Origin: Chamaea fasciata
Lineage: Eukaryota > Chordata > Aves > Passeriformes > Sylviidae
Assembly (NCBI GenBank): GCA_029207755.1
Contig: JARCOQ010000002.1
Location: 41,364,244 to 41,428,243, forward strand
DNA length: 64,000 nt
Direction of reading: 5' to 3'
A model generated the notes under the pieces. It saw only the letters and a program-made list of their open reading frames with translations, was not told the DNA's origin and made no database searches. This document shows, one piece after another, positions 24,412 through 37,036 of the stretch. Each line of letters opens with the position of its first letter. Positions within the stretch are counted from its first letter, which is position 1. Made by a program: the position numbers and the translations under genes.

Positions 24412-27400
24412 TTTTTAGCTCTCATTTTCTTGCTATTTATTACACTTGTGTTTATATTTCCTATCAATTGATACTGGTAGAAATATTTTTATTGCAATTT
24501 TCCACATCACTAGAAGATTTCTGAACATATTTTTTCTAATATATGCAGGCACTTTCGTATGGGCTAGTTAAAAAGAAAGAAAGAAAAAAGTCAAAAAGAG
24601 AAGTCAGCAGAATTTTTGATTCAGATGTTTTCTTCTCAACAGTCTTCTAAGCTTCTAGTGTTTTCCCTTAGTATTTCAATGATATCCTAATTATCATAAA
24701 ATATTTCACTTTCCTGTGCTAGAATTAGAAATTAAGATTACCATTTACTTTCTTCTATGCAGTCATTTAATCTATGAATTCTAATCTGATCCAATCTTTA
24801 TGTTCTGTTTATTTGACAAGATAAAGATGAACTAGTGTGCTTTTTCAATTTCTTATTCTGTTACTCCCTTTACATAATCTCTTTTCAATCAAAGGGAACT
24901 CTTTAACGAAACAGGAAAAAGGTGTAATAGAAAGGGAAAGAGTCTTGCCAGTGATAGGACAGAGAGAAAGAACTCTGCCAAGTAATGGACAAAGTATTTA
25001 TTTTACTATTACTTATTTTTTTAAATGCAGTTCTGGGGATTGTTCCACAGCATTTATGCTTCAGAGTGGCAGTTGCATCTCTCCTGACAGCAGTGATACA
25101 GTGAGAATTAGTGAGAAGATTAGTTCCACATATCCTTTTTATAAGAAAATCAGGTTGTTTAATATAAAACTGAGCTCTGCAAAAATAAAGCAGGTATTTT
25201 TACAGAGTTCATATTAATAGGAAGACAGATTTTCTGCACAATTACATCAGACAGCTTTTTTCATACAATACTAAACATTGAAATGTACAAAAAACAAGAC
25301 AAGGCTTATTTTCAGTTTTACATTTTTACCAAGAGCAGAAGAAAAAATGCTGCATGAGAGGAAGAAAAAAATCCTATTAAAATACTTTTTTATTAGATCA
25401 TTAAGATAATCTGAAAGTTGTTTCAGAGCCATTAAAACAATCATGAAAGCCTGCCAATACATATAAGAATGTTAGCATTCAGAGGCAGAATAAATAATGA
25501 CATTTCTCTTTAAGACTTTCTGTTGTTTTATTATCTTCTGCAGAAGCCCTAGCATGTCATCCAGTTCCAAATCCTATGGTTCACACAAAACAAAAGAATA
25601 TTATTGTAACAAGCATTATTAATGATGCCACAATAAAAGTTCCTGTCACAAGAATTTTCCACAATAACGATTCAGTCGACATAAACTGGTATATTTCAAA
25701 TGTACCACCCCATCCTGCTACAACAGCATATATATTGACCAGATAACATCTCTCTCTGAAATAAAGATTTGAAAGAGTTATAAAAAGCCATATAATAGAT
25801 CAACTTGTATTTTTGTATGGAACAAACCTATTCAGCTGGCAACACCAGCAGGTGTAAATCTTCAGACAATGAAGTAAATTTCTCCCTGGAGACCTTCTTC
25901 TCTCTCATATTCTGTTTGCAAATGACCTGTCACCCAAACTGCTGATTCTGTTCCCATACCCAGTTCTCTCCATTTGTAAGCATTATAATACCATTTTGCA
26001 GCTTCCATATCATAAGTTCTTTACAGCAGGATCTTAGTGTATTTTGCAGTGCTTAAGTAGTTTAGCTTTGCAAAAGTGAATTATTGCAAAGTGGAGAAGC
26101 CTTAAGGGTCTTCATTTTTTAAAGGTGAAACCTGAGGTGCAAACATAGCTTTTTCATGGAAAAGCTGAACATCTGCATATTTGAAAACAGGAACAATCTA
26201 AGGTCAACAGATTCTATGGTGAGGGCAATGATGAAGGAACGAAGAAGAGAGACAGCCATTGTTAGAATTGGAGAATGTTGGGTGGGTGTTTTTTAAAGCA
26301 TTCAATTCCCACGTTACTGTGGAACAATGTTGCTTTTACAGTAATTAGTTATGAAGTATGTAACAAAAGATGTTCAGAGTGAAACTTGAAACATGTGAAT
26401 AAAACTGCTCTAATATTATGGACTTAGATTTGTTAAGAAACAAAGAAAATACTGCTCAGGTAATAACTTATATTTTGCTACTTATATCACCAAGATACTC
26501 ATTAGCAGAGTAATCAAGTGCATGCCTGTTCTTTTCCTGTTTGAGCCAAGCCCTGACAAGTGAGTGAAGTTTTGTGTGCCCTGGGTAGCATCATAACTTA
26601 GCATCCTAAAGAGAGAAATTCAGACTGGCTGAGAGATTTGTAGAAGGCTAAATTTTTCATATGTGTCTCTTCACAAACAGAAGTTCATATTGTGCCACTG
26701 AAGACTTTTTCAAGGGAAATTTTTCTAGTGACCTCTATAACAAAGTAGGATTTCACCCAAAGTGGTTTTGATGATGTTAGTCAAAAGAGTTAATCCTGAG
26801 AATGGTAACCAACAAAGCAGCAGTGTGGATAGACACCAAGAAAGCAGAATTCAACTTCAGGACATACAGTGGGGCATGGAAAGATGTATCTTTGCTCTTA
26901 AGGAAAGAAGCAAAACCATTTTATCAATAAGAGAACAAATGGAGGTGAAGGGCATAATGAAAAGCAGGAACAAGTAGTATTTCAAGCAGAGAAGACCTAA
27001 TACATAATATTCTCATGTTAGAATGAGGAATAGTGAAATACATCAAGGACTGCAATTAAAAAAGAAAAAAGAGATGATAAAATATGCTCTCCCATTTTTT
27101 TGAAGTGCATAGTTGTGTTTTATCCAGAATAATTATGTTAATAATATCATGCTTATGTGTTAGACTTGTATTGAACTGTGGGTGTTTGTGAAAATGGAAC
27201 TACTGTAATGATTGCATCTATTATTATCTGGAAATGAATAATGAGATTCATTTAATTTAGTTTTATAAGAGTTGGGCATCAAGTCTAAGTTAATTATCTG
27301 GACTCCCTTTGGAGTCAGTTGTCAGAGAAGTATTTCCCAATGTAATACATGTAATGTAGTCAAGACTGATAGCCTTAGGACTTGCCTGTCCATTGCCATT

Positions 27401-28890
27401 GATTACAGAAAAAAAAAAAAAAAAAGACTAACTTACTAGATGCAGAACATTGACATAACTGAAGCTAGGTGATACTAATTCTACTTTAATAGTATTTTCT
27501 CTCATTAAGTCTTCTTGAGATTAAGTCTTTGAAGTCTCTAACCACTATTACATTTACTTATGAATATACATGTCAATGTTTTGCAAGATGTCAACTAAGT
27601 ATTTACCCAGAAGAAAATTTGAGCAGGTAGTCACCATTTCCTTGCTTCCTTCAAGAATGATAATTTGTAAATACTTCATTTTGTTCAAGTAGCAATTAGC
27701 AAAGAAATTTAATTACCTAAGATTTACCTAACAGTAAAGCTTTAATTAAACTGGTTAAAGAGATTTTCCCAGCCAAGTGGACTTTTCCTAGAGAACACTA
27801 AGGGGTACTACCGGCATCTAGAAAAAATGTTGCATTCCCGACTCATGTACCACATGGAAAAACTTTTATGAAATAAATAAATGTCATCTGCATAGCATTT
27901 ACAGGAAATAAAAATATAATCAACAAGTTTTCCTTTTCAGCAGTACAGCTAGGTCCTGTCAGCTCCGGTGGCCCTTAAATCTATGTCAGTCCCAGAAGGC
28001 AAGGGCGCATGGATTCATTGTTCTGTGACAAGATTTTCCTTTCACTGTGTAATACTAGTTGCTGCAGCACCCAGAGTGTGAACAGAAACATCTGTAGAAA
28101 CTGTCATGATAAATTGTGCTAAATACACCACAACTTTACTGCAGTTGAGGTTGCCTTTGGTCAAAATACTGAAGAGCAAACATGATGCACTAAATCTATC
28201 TGTGAAGCTTTGGAAATAAAAATAAATGCTAGAGTACCTAGATGCTGGGCTTCTTACATCCATTGGGGAAAGGTTCATAATTTTGTTATCATTCGTATTT
28301 CCCCTCTAATCCACTTGGCTTATGCTACCTTTTGTCAAGACAGTCATATGCCCATGTTCTTCATCACTTCTGACTTTTTTACCTCCACCATCACACTGGG
28401 AGAAAGCAGTTTGGGTATTTATATCTTTTGTTGATGTGCAGAACTGAAATGGTCACAACTTTCAGAAATTTCACAATAAGGCTGTGAGAGCCTGAAAAGT
28501 ATGAGACACAGATCCTTAGCTTCACCTCTGGTCAGCCCACCACCTTTCCCTTTTTTTGTTCCAATTTCTTTTTATTGTGAAGGAAAAGTGCAAGAAAAGG
28601 ACACCACCTTTAAGGAACAAGGTCACAATGTATCATCTTAGGAGGTGAGGAGCAGAGTCATGTTTCTCTGATTCTTAGAAACTTGGATGTGAAGCCAGCA
28701 TCACTCACTTATTTGGGTCCGAGTAAGGTGTAAGGACTAGCTGTGACCGCTAGATTTTACATTTTGTCTTCACAGCTGTTAGACACACCACTGTCCAAGA
28801 GACCCTTATTCCAATAGAGGAGCCAGGAGCCAACACATTGCTGCTGTAAGAAACAGGTGAAAACTTTAGATAAAGGAGGGGTTTTTTGTT
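24412..28890. other. AT-rich non-coding sequence
   Basis: About 4.5 kb without supportable genes. The frame at 24837-25217 (126 codons) has no recognisable motif. An A run of 16 or more lies at about 27409. A short stretch near 27955-28020 has more GC and CpG than its surroundings. Confidence 0.5.
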
Positions 28891-29223
28891 GACACCTGTG
28901 GGAATACATAAGACAGAGAGTAAGACAGACTTAATTAGCATAGCTAGTCTAATGACTAGGATGCCATGGCAAGGACAAACAGAACTTTGAGATTATGAGA
29001 AGATAGGATTAAACTTGTTTAAGGGAAGAGATTCAATCAACCCCCTACGATAAAGATATAGTAAAATGCATAAATTGCTTGTATGATCTTTTAACCTAAT
29101 TATTGTAGTAGAAATTATTAACCTTACTGAAATGGTATATAAGTTCTTGGAAAACCTGAGTAAAATCAAATTCTAATCACCAAATCGGAGTTACCGTCTC
29201 TCCATCAATCACCGATAGACACC
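28891..29223 (+). mobile_element. Probable solo LTR (short, ERVK-like) with 6-bp flanking repeat
   Basis: The body starts TGTGGGAATAC at 28897 and runs about 321 bp to 29217. The six bases GACACC lie directly on both sides (28891-28896 and 29218-29223), which fits the 6-bp target duplication usual for ERVK/alpharetrovirus-type integration. A TATA-box TATATAAG sits at 29136-29143, about 80 bp from the right end, with GAGTAAAATC and GGAGTTACCGTCTC downstream in the place of R/U5. The right end reads CCGATA, not the canonical CA, so either one end base has mutated or the boundaries are slightly off. There are no gag, pol or env remnants beside it, as expected after LTR-LTR recombination. The family name is not assigned. 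Confidence 0.6.
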
Positions 29224-32200
29224 TGTTTCTAAGGAATGTGCGCTAGTGAGAATGTTTTGGCTGTTTGAACAGCAGCAAAGACAAGGAAGAGACTGCATGC
29301 CTGGGCTAACATTTGCCCTGAGAAGAAAATACAATAAAAATATTTGACAATTTTACATGGATAATATATTCCAAAAACAGTGGGGAAAAAATTCCTCATT
29401 TTTCCCCAGATTCACTTTCTCCCCAGGAGAACAGGATAGCTGACCAGTTACCAATGTGTGCCAGAAGGGTTGCGTGACCCTTTATTGCCCCTGCCCAGAA
29501 AACAGTTTGGCATATTCTTGTGCCATTCAACAGCTTTGTTGGCCCTGCTCCTCAGGGCACTCCGAGTGCTTTGACAACAGATGATGTGTTCAGGAAAAAG
29601 ACATGGTGTAGGGTTTACTGACTTTTACTGCCTGCTTTGCCTCCTATTAAAGTAATTGGTTATCCCAACAGCAGCCACTTCCTCTCCTCAGCTCAGCATC
29701 CAAGGAAACCATCACCCTGTGCAAGCATAAAGTACAGCAGCAAAGACAAGATTGTCTTTGTGGGAAGCTCTGCTGGGTGGATCTGGTCTGCAAGATGATT
29801 TCTTTTTACCCAGTTGCTTAGGCTGGTCTCTTTGCTAAGAGATGAGCTCAGGTGCTTTTCTCTACTCGTCTCAGCATGTTCTGCTTTGCAATAACCTCCT
29901 TCATTCTTTCTTGATTTTCCTTGTTTCTGAAATTCTGCATTTGCAATTTTGCTTGTTCTGCTGCTTTGCAGATGTGTACGCCTTTTTCCAAATTTAAATC
30001 ACAGTTTTTAGCAGATGCCCATGTACCTTTTAATTACTTGAGGTCACCTCCAAGTACGTGATCCCATTGTAACTTATATGTTTCTTCAAGGAAAAAAAAA
30101 AAGTTTTCTTCAAATTGCTGCACCAGTTTGCAGAATTCATAAACCTGGATTTTTATTTTTAAGTAAGAGAATGAAATATAAAATCAATATACAATCTGTA
30201 GTCCAGGAAGCTTCTGTACTAATTGGACATGTACAAAAATAAAGGCGAAAAGAAGGAACAATGCAGACCCCAAAAGCAATTTAGGTGTTGACTTAAACTT
30301 TTATATTCTGTACCATCTACCCTTCAGAAGATGGTACACAGTGAAGGAAAAACTTTGTGAGAGCTTTACAGTCTCTGATTCTTTGGCATGGCACTCTAGG
30401 TTATGGAGCTGGGGTAGGACTACCAGATGTAAGGGTGTAAAAAGTAGGAGTCACTTCTTTCCAAAATTCTCTAAGCAAGGCCTTGCTTCTTTGAAGCAAC
30501 AGAAATGAAAAATAACTTTATTGTGCTGGGTCTTATCTTTCAGCGCTTCATCAAGAAGCCTCAGAAGCAGAGCCAGACCCTAAACAGAACAGCTATTTAA
30601 AATTGATAAGGAAGCAAATCCTAGAAACACATACATGTTGATGCTGCAGAGGTTTTATGACAGTTATGAAAATGTGGAAAACACTGAGTCTCTTAAGATT
30701 AGACTATTTTAGGGAAAACCATTTTATAAGCTGAGGAACACAAAGGACATTTAATTTTATAGTTATGTTGAACAATTTGATATCTTTGTTTTACTTGTGC
30801 TATACTTACTAATGAAATCTCTCCAACAAATAAGTCTGAGTAGCTTGATTGCCTAATATTTTGCTATATTTGCTAATGCTGTAATAAATCTAGTCTACCA
30901 ATTGTTTTGCATAGTATTTTGCTGATTTTGTTACTTTCTTAATAGAAAATCAATGCAGTAAGTTCTCAAGAGTTATGATTTCTTTTTTTCCTTAGGGAAG
31001 CATATAAAGATTAAAATTACATTTTGAGAGAAGATTGAAGCTAGTAAATTTTTTTTGATAATTTTTTTAATAGCAAAGAAAGAAACAAAGTTGATCTAGA
31101 GGCCAGAATAATTCTCATATGTGTGGTACAGTAACTATTTAATACTGTAATAGTGGTAGATGATGTTAGACATTAAAAAATCCCATGCATTTTTAAATAG
31201 CTGTAAGAAAAGAATTCCAAACCAGAAAGGCAACTACAGTCTTTGGCGCTAAAATGCTGAAGTTTTTTAGGAAACTTTGACGTTTCTTACTTAATTAAAA
31301 TATGAGCTCTCAAAAAAAGAAACATATAATTACATAAAAGTCATTTGAGGTGTTATTAATCTCTTTTTTAGACAAGAGTTTGAAATAGTGTTATTAAACC
31401 AAAATTATCATAATTTTGTACAGTTTTGGATTCTCAGTCCTGAAGCTTCAGTTTAAGGCAAGACAATCATCTGAATGTAAGTTTCCTTTAAATGCCATTT
31501 GACTAGACCTCTAGGATTTTTTTCAGGGATTATTATTTCTAGGGAAAGTATGTATTTGATTTCCAAGACAGTTACAAATTTTTTTTAAACATAGCTCTGA
31601 AAAATATTAAAATATTTTCTTGTTTTTGCAATCAAAAATTATTTCAAGACAATTAAGTGGAAGAAATTATTTGAAAATTTCAACAAATGCATAGTATCCA
31701 TAGTGTAAGTGTTCATAAGCATACAATGATTAAATCTACACATGAGTAAATTTATTGAAGAAACGCAGTTTTTGTCATAAAAATGTAAATGCAAAACCAC
31801 ATTTCTGATCATAAAGTGATATCGGTTTTTTAGTGGTAAGTGTTAAGAGATGACATAGGGTAATTGTCTATTTCTTTTCTGATAAAGGTGATTAGTTCAT
31901 GTGTAGATATCATCATATGACCAATAAATTTTGGACCTTAATAAAAGATAAATTAGTACAGGAAATAATTAAAGTCTTTTAAGAGTTAATACCTTTTGCA
32001 AGATTTGAGAATTTCAAAAGAGAAACTCATATGGTCAAAGTATGTCAGCATAGATTTGGCATTACGCGCAACTTCAGCAACTATCAATAGTCATAACTGT
32101 TCCAATCATATTATTTGACCAAAACTTAATAATTTACATTTTCATCTTGGAGATATGGCTGAAATTCTCTATCATTAAATAACCGCATGATCATTAAGTA

Positions 32201-35200
32201 AGTTAACTGCTTCTGAAATAAACAGAATCATGCATATATGTGTATTTGTGTATTTATGTGTCCATATATTTTTCAGTGTGCACTTCTTCAGTGAACTCTC
32301 ATTCTTCATTCTCTCATTCTTCTCAAAAGGAAGTGACTACACTTTATAGCTTCTAACTTTAAACAACTTTCAAATTTAGCACTGCTTCTGCTAAATGGTT
32401 GACTTCTTTTCATATCACATTTGTCATTCCCAATGCATTTTAACACGTTTCTGGAAACAAATATGCAGCATATTCCTCAGCTTGAAAACTTTTATTTTGA
32501 AATATAAAATGTCAGTGAATTGTTTTAAAAATGTTTACATTTATTAGTGTTATAGAGAACATATTCTCAAAAAAAAGCGCACATTTATATGTGACTAAAA
32601 ATTATTTTTTTGTTGTTCAAACAAGTTTTTATTTATAGCTCTGTTCTCAGGGTTTTTTAAAGATTCTATGCTGGTTACTCAAGGACAAGTCATACATCTT
32701 AAAATTGGCAGATAAATAGGTATGCCCCTGAGTATTCCTTCTAAAATTAATTAGAAAATTAGAATGCAATTAAAGCTAAGAAAAACATCATAAATTAGAT
32801 CTTAAATAACTTCTTAGACATATTTGCATTTCTTCTTAAGTAACAGTGTTTTTGAGATGTGTAATTCTTCAATTCATCATTACAAAGCACTGAATGGTGT
32901 TGCTTTGCCATGCCTCAATTTCTTGTATCTTTTGCCTACTGAATTCAATTAAGTTGCTACTCAATCATAAGAAGAATAACAAAACATGGGATTTAATATT
33001 TACATGCTGCAAATCAAGATAAATAACGCATCATATGTATCATATATGATGCTATTGTGCTCTGTGTATACCCAAAGCTGTTTAAATAAGGCAGAGGCCA
33101 TTAAGTTTCACAGGTGCATCTGATTTAATTGGAAAGACCATGGCTCACTGAATATCTCATTTTATATGATACCATAATCCAATGAGTGACCTCCAGCATC
33201 ACTGACTTTTATAGACCTTGGACATGCTCAGCATTTCTTGGGTTTCCCAACTCTTTGCAGGATTGAGCCAGGAGTAAAAAACTCAAAAAAAGCATGTAAA
33301 TAATTGTTGGCAGTTTCACACACCCAGTTTCTGAAAACAGTTCAAGGAGGTCATCATGAATCTAGAGTGCTGAAAATCCCTTTGCATACCATGAAAACAA
33401 GGAATTCGATTACATATCCAATAGCAGACCAGCAGATGAAAAACCAAACCCCGCTCCATACTACAGCAAGCTGAAGATATACTTGGTAACACTTTCTTCA
33501 GCCTTCTGACAAAATAACAGGAAATTTAGCAAAGCACTTAACTGCTTAAATTAAGATGAAGGCTGAAATTGCCAGGCAGCTCATACAGACAGTGAATTCA
33601 GTGAAGTAGTAAGGAAAGCTACAATTTTTAAGACAGAGCACTGGGCAGTATCTATGCTGGCCAAGAGAGGCTGAAGGGCCAGATCCCTTTCATCCATATC
33701 CTATCAGTGCCTTGCTTGGTTTTTGATGTTGATACCTTCTTTAAAAACACAATTCATTTATACTGAGATATTGACTTTGCCTATCCTAAACCAGCCATGT
33801 AATTAACCTATTAGTCCTGTAAAATAACCAATAAAGCGCAGGAATAAATTTGCTTGTTTCTAAAATTAATTGCCATATGTTATAATGTTATATCACACTT
33901 CTATACCCCTGCAAAATTGGCAACTATCAGTAATTTATAGTTAGTTTCTTTCTCATACTTACAGTGAAGCCTGACTGCTTTCACAAACTCTGAAGTCATA
34001 TGCTTATGCATGTTTCAGTTGAGTTTAACTCGGTTAAATGTTGTGTTATGCTTAAAAAAATACAAAAGTAAGCTTCAGCTCCTACTGACTTTTAATACTT
34101 AGGGGTCAGGATCTGTACTCATCAAAATTAGGGGTTTTTTTAAATGAATAAGACTTGATTGCCAAAATACAGCAAACCATGAGACATAGGTTTGTTTATA
34201 CAATATCTGAGGCATTGACATGTGATTTTAATGCATGGAGTAAGATGTCAGGCTTAGAAATCATTTCACTAATTTCCCACATTCATGATGAAAAATCATC
34301 TCTCTAGCAATATCCAAAAAGATAAGTGATATCATTATACTAAATGTCACATTCATTATACGCAGGAAAGAGTGTAGTGAAAAAGGTCAATTCATCTGCA
34401 GGGTTCCACCTTTTACTGTATATACCCAATTGTCATAATGTTTAATGACTGCATTTTTTACAAATTGTCAAACAACTTTTGTTTCCATCACACATTAAAC
34501 ATGAACTATGTTCAGGATGGGTTTCACACAAAACACTCTTTTCACTGTTAAGATGTGATTAAGAAAGTACAAAACCTTTCAGCCTTGTCAAAACAGTCAA
34601 AGTGGTGTGCGTACTGCTTTTCCAATACTTTTACAATAACATGGCTGCATCCAATCATATGAAAGACAGGGGTGGGCTTTTTTAGTTATATTAGCACCAA
34701 TTATGTCCTTTACTAAAATATTTTCTCCTGAGTAAAATTTCTGTTAGCCAAGCAATAGAGGAATTGTTTCTGAGGCACTTTCACTCTGAAAAAATGACAT
34801 TCTGAATTCAGTCGACCATGTGAGTTTCTTTCATGGAGATTATTTAAAATATGCTACTAACTAGTTGATACTTCTGGCATATGCATATTCAGCAGTGCTG
34901 TACAATTCTATTTTGGCTCACTGATTGGTTGACTAGAATTTTTATAAATAAAGGATGGGGAAATCAGAGAGTTCTGAAGATAGCACATAGAATGGCATTT
35001 GTGAAATCACAAATATAGACATCAGCAGTACAGATATTTTCATGTTAGCTAGTTGTCAAGACTTTTTCACAGTGAGTGGAGTAAAATTGGCACTTTCAAA
35101 GCATGAGTCATCTCATCCTAAAATAGATGATTAAAATAGGTCAGATGAATCACTATATATTGCTCTCTATTGACCTTGAAGAGAGCATTGGGTTACTAGC

Positions 35201-36449
35201 TAGTGTGTACACATACAAACTGCAGAACACATGAGGCTGGGTGAGAGGGAAACAACCCAGGATATCTCTGGAAACAGTATTTTCACTACAAGATTTAGAG
35301 CAGGCATGAGAATAGTAGACTAATATTTCTTAAGGGAAAAAAATTAAAGATCATTTGCACCTTCATGGTAAATGAGATAAAAGAGACTATATGTGATTTA
35401 AATGGGTGCCCCCTCTCTCTGTGTAAAGCATTTGGATATAAAAGTATTTTCCTGGCTGTAGATGGTACATAAATTCTTTGAAAAATTATCATAGTGTTTT
35501 GGTACATCATAACCACAAATATTGAAATCAAATGTCTTTTGAGCTTCAAGACCAAGACATAATACAGTAAATGGTTCTTTTGAGAAAATGCAGCTACAAG
35601 ATTTGAAATACACTTAAATTTATTTAGAAAATTCTGATTAGGTGATATATAGTTTTTCAGTAATCTACAAATTTTTCCAATGGAATTAAAATGTAAACTG
35701 TATACATGTGCTGAGGTTTTGACTGAGGAAAATCACAACTGGCCCTTTAATTGTAACTACAAAATTCTTACATAGGGTGCTTTAGTCTCTCCAAGCATCA
35801 CCTTCCATTAATTTACTCTTGTGCAGACTCCCACAAGGGCACTTTCTTGAAATCAAAATCCAAAAATCATTCATCCTGACATATCTGCACGGCTTTATCC
35901 CCAAACTATCAGAATAGAAACAGAAAGAGTAAAGGCAGCATTATATGTCTGTGCTATGGCTTTTTTCATCTTATCTCTGTATGACCTTCAGGTGGACTTG
36001 AAGTCTGCATTCAATATAGATTGAGCTTTTTCTGGCTTTACTTCACCTTCAATTTACTTGTCATGATGTACTACATTGGTAACAACATTTGCTGCTTTGC
36101 TACAAATGAAGACCAAACTATTTCAAATCTGCCTGACTATAATAGATCTCCTCAACTCAGATTTAAATAAAACTGTACTAAATCTGATTTTCCTAAGACA
36201 AACAATCTGCTGCCAGTTTTTTAAGTCAAAAGGTGTTAAATCTACTCATTACCTTTGAAACATATTCCTAAGAGTCTAAAATGGATTGAGGCAAGCAGTG
36301 TTATACTTGCTTCAGCGGCTCTTTACTTCCAGGAATTGTATAACTGTAAAAAATTCTACAAGTTTTCTGAGCTTGTGTATACATTAAATAGATAAGTAGT
36401 GTAACTTTGTAACTACTCAGGAAAAGCACTTATCAGAAAATGGAGCTTC
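29224..36449. other. Very AT-rich desert, no gene or repeat recognised
   Basis: About 7.2 kb. From about 28.95 to 35.29 kb I find no open frame of 60 codons on either strand, which reflects the AT richness and dense stop codons. 29.38-29.85 kb is slightly GC-richer and unassigned. No CR1 or LTR signature was seen. Such old, repeat-poor AT-rich sequence often contains conserved non-coding elements, but none can be shown from one sequence. Confidence 0.5.
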
Positions 36450-37036
36450 TAAGTTGTTCTGGTTTAGTCTGCGTTAAAGTAAATTTTCTTTTTAGTACCT
36501 GGTACAGGGCTGTGGGTGTGGAAGTTAGTACTAGAATAATGTTGATAACACACTTATGTTTCAGTTGTTGCTAAGTAGGGCTTACTCTAAGTGAGGATTT
36601 TCAGTTTCCCATGCTCTGCCAGTGAGGAGGGCACAAGAAGCTGGAAGGTGGCACAGCCAGGACAGCTGACCTGAACTGGCCAGAGGGATATTCAACACCA
36701 CAGAGCATCCTGCTCAGTGTATGAACCGGGGGTGGGCTGGGCATCAGTCAGTGGGTGGTGAACAACTGCACTGTGCATCACTTGAGTCAGTTGTGTCTCT
36801 CTTCGGTTTTCCTCCTCCCTCCCTCTCTCTTTTTGTTGTCTCTCTTTTCATCATCATCATAACCATACCATCATTATTATTTTATTACAATTGCTAAACT
36901 GTCCTTATTTCAATCCATGAGATTAACCTCTTACTTTTCACCCAGACTCTTCTCACCATCCCAGTGTGAAGAGGAGAGTGAGCAAGCAGCTGTGTGGTAC
37001 TTAATTTCCAGCTGGGCTTAAACCATGACATTAAGT
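36450..37036 (+). mobile_element. Solo ERVL-type LTR with 5-bp flanking repeat
   Basis: The LTR starts TGTTCTGGTTTAG at 36455 and ends TTAAACCATGACA at 37030, giving matching inverted termini. TAAGT precedes it (36450-36454) and recurs at 37032-37036, one base after the end, which fits the 5-bp target duplication of ERVL elements. Internal blocks I recognise from a common avian ERVL-type LTR are GTACCTGGTACAGGGCTGTG, ATGTTGATAACACAC, CATGCTCTGCCAGTGAGG, GGACAGCTGACC and CTGGCCAGAGGGATATTC. A decayed TATA region lies near 36718, then the pyrimidine-rich and CAT/ATT-rich stretch, and GTGAGCAAGCAGCTGTGTGG near the 3' end. No internal retroviral genes remain. The element is about 576 bp. Confidence 0.88.
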
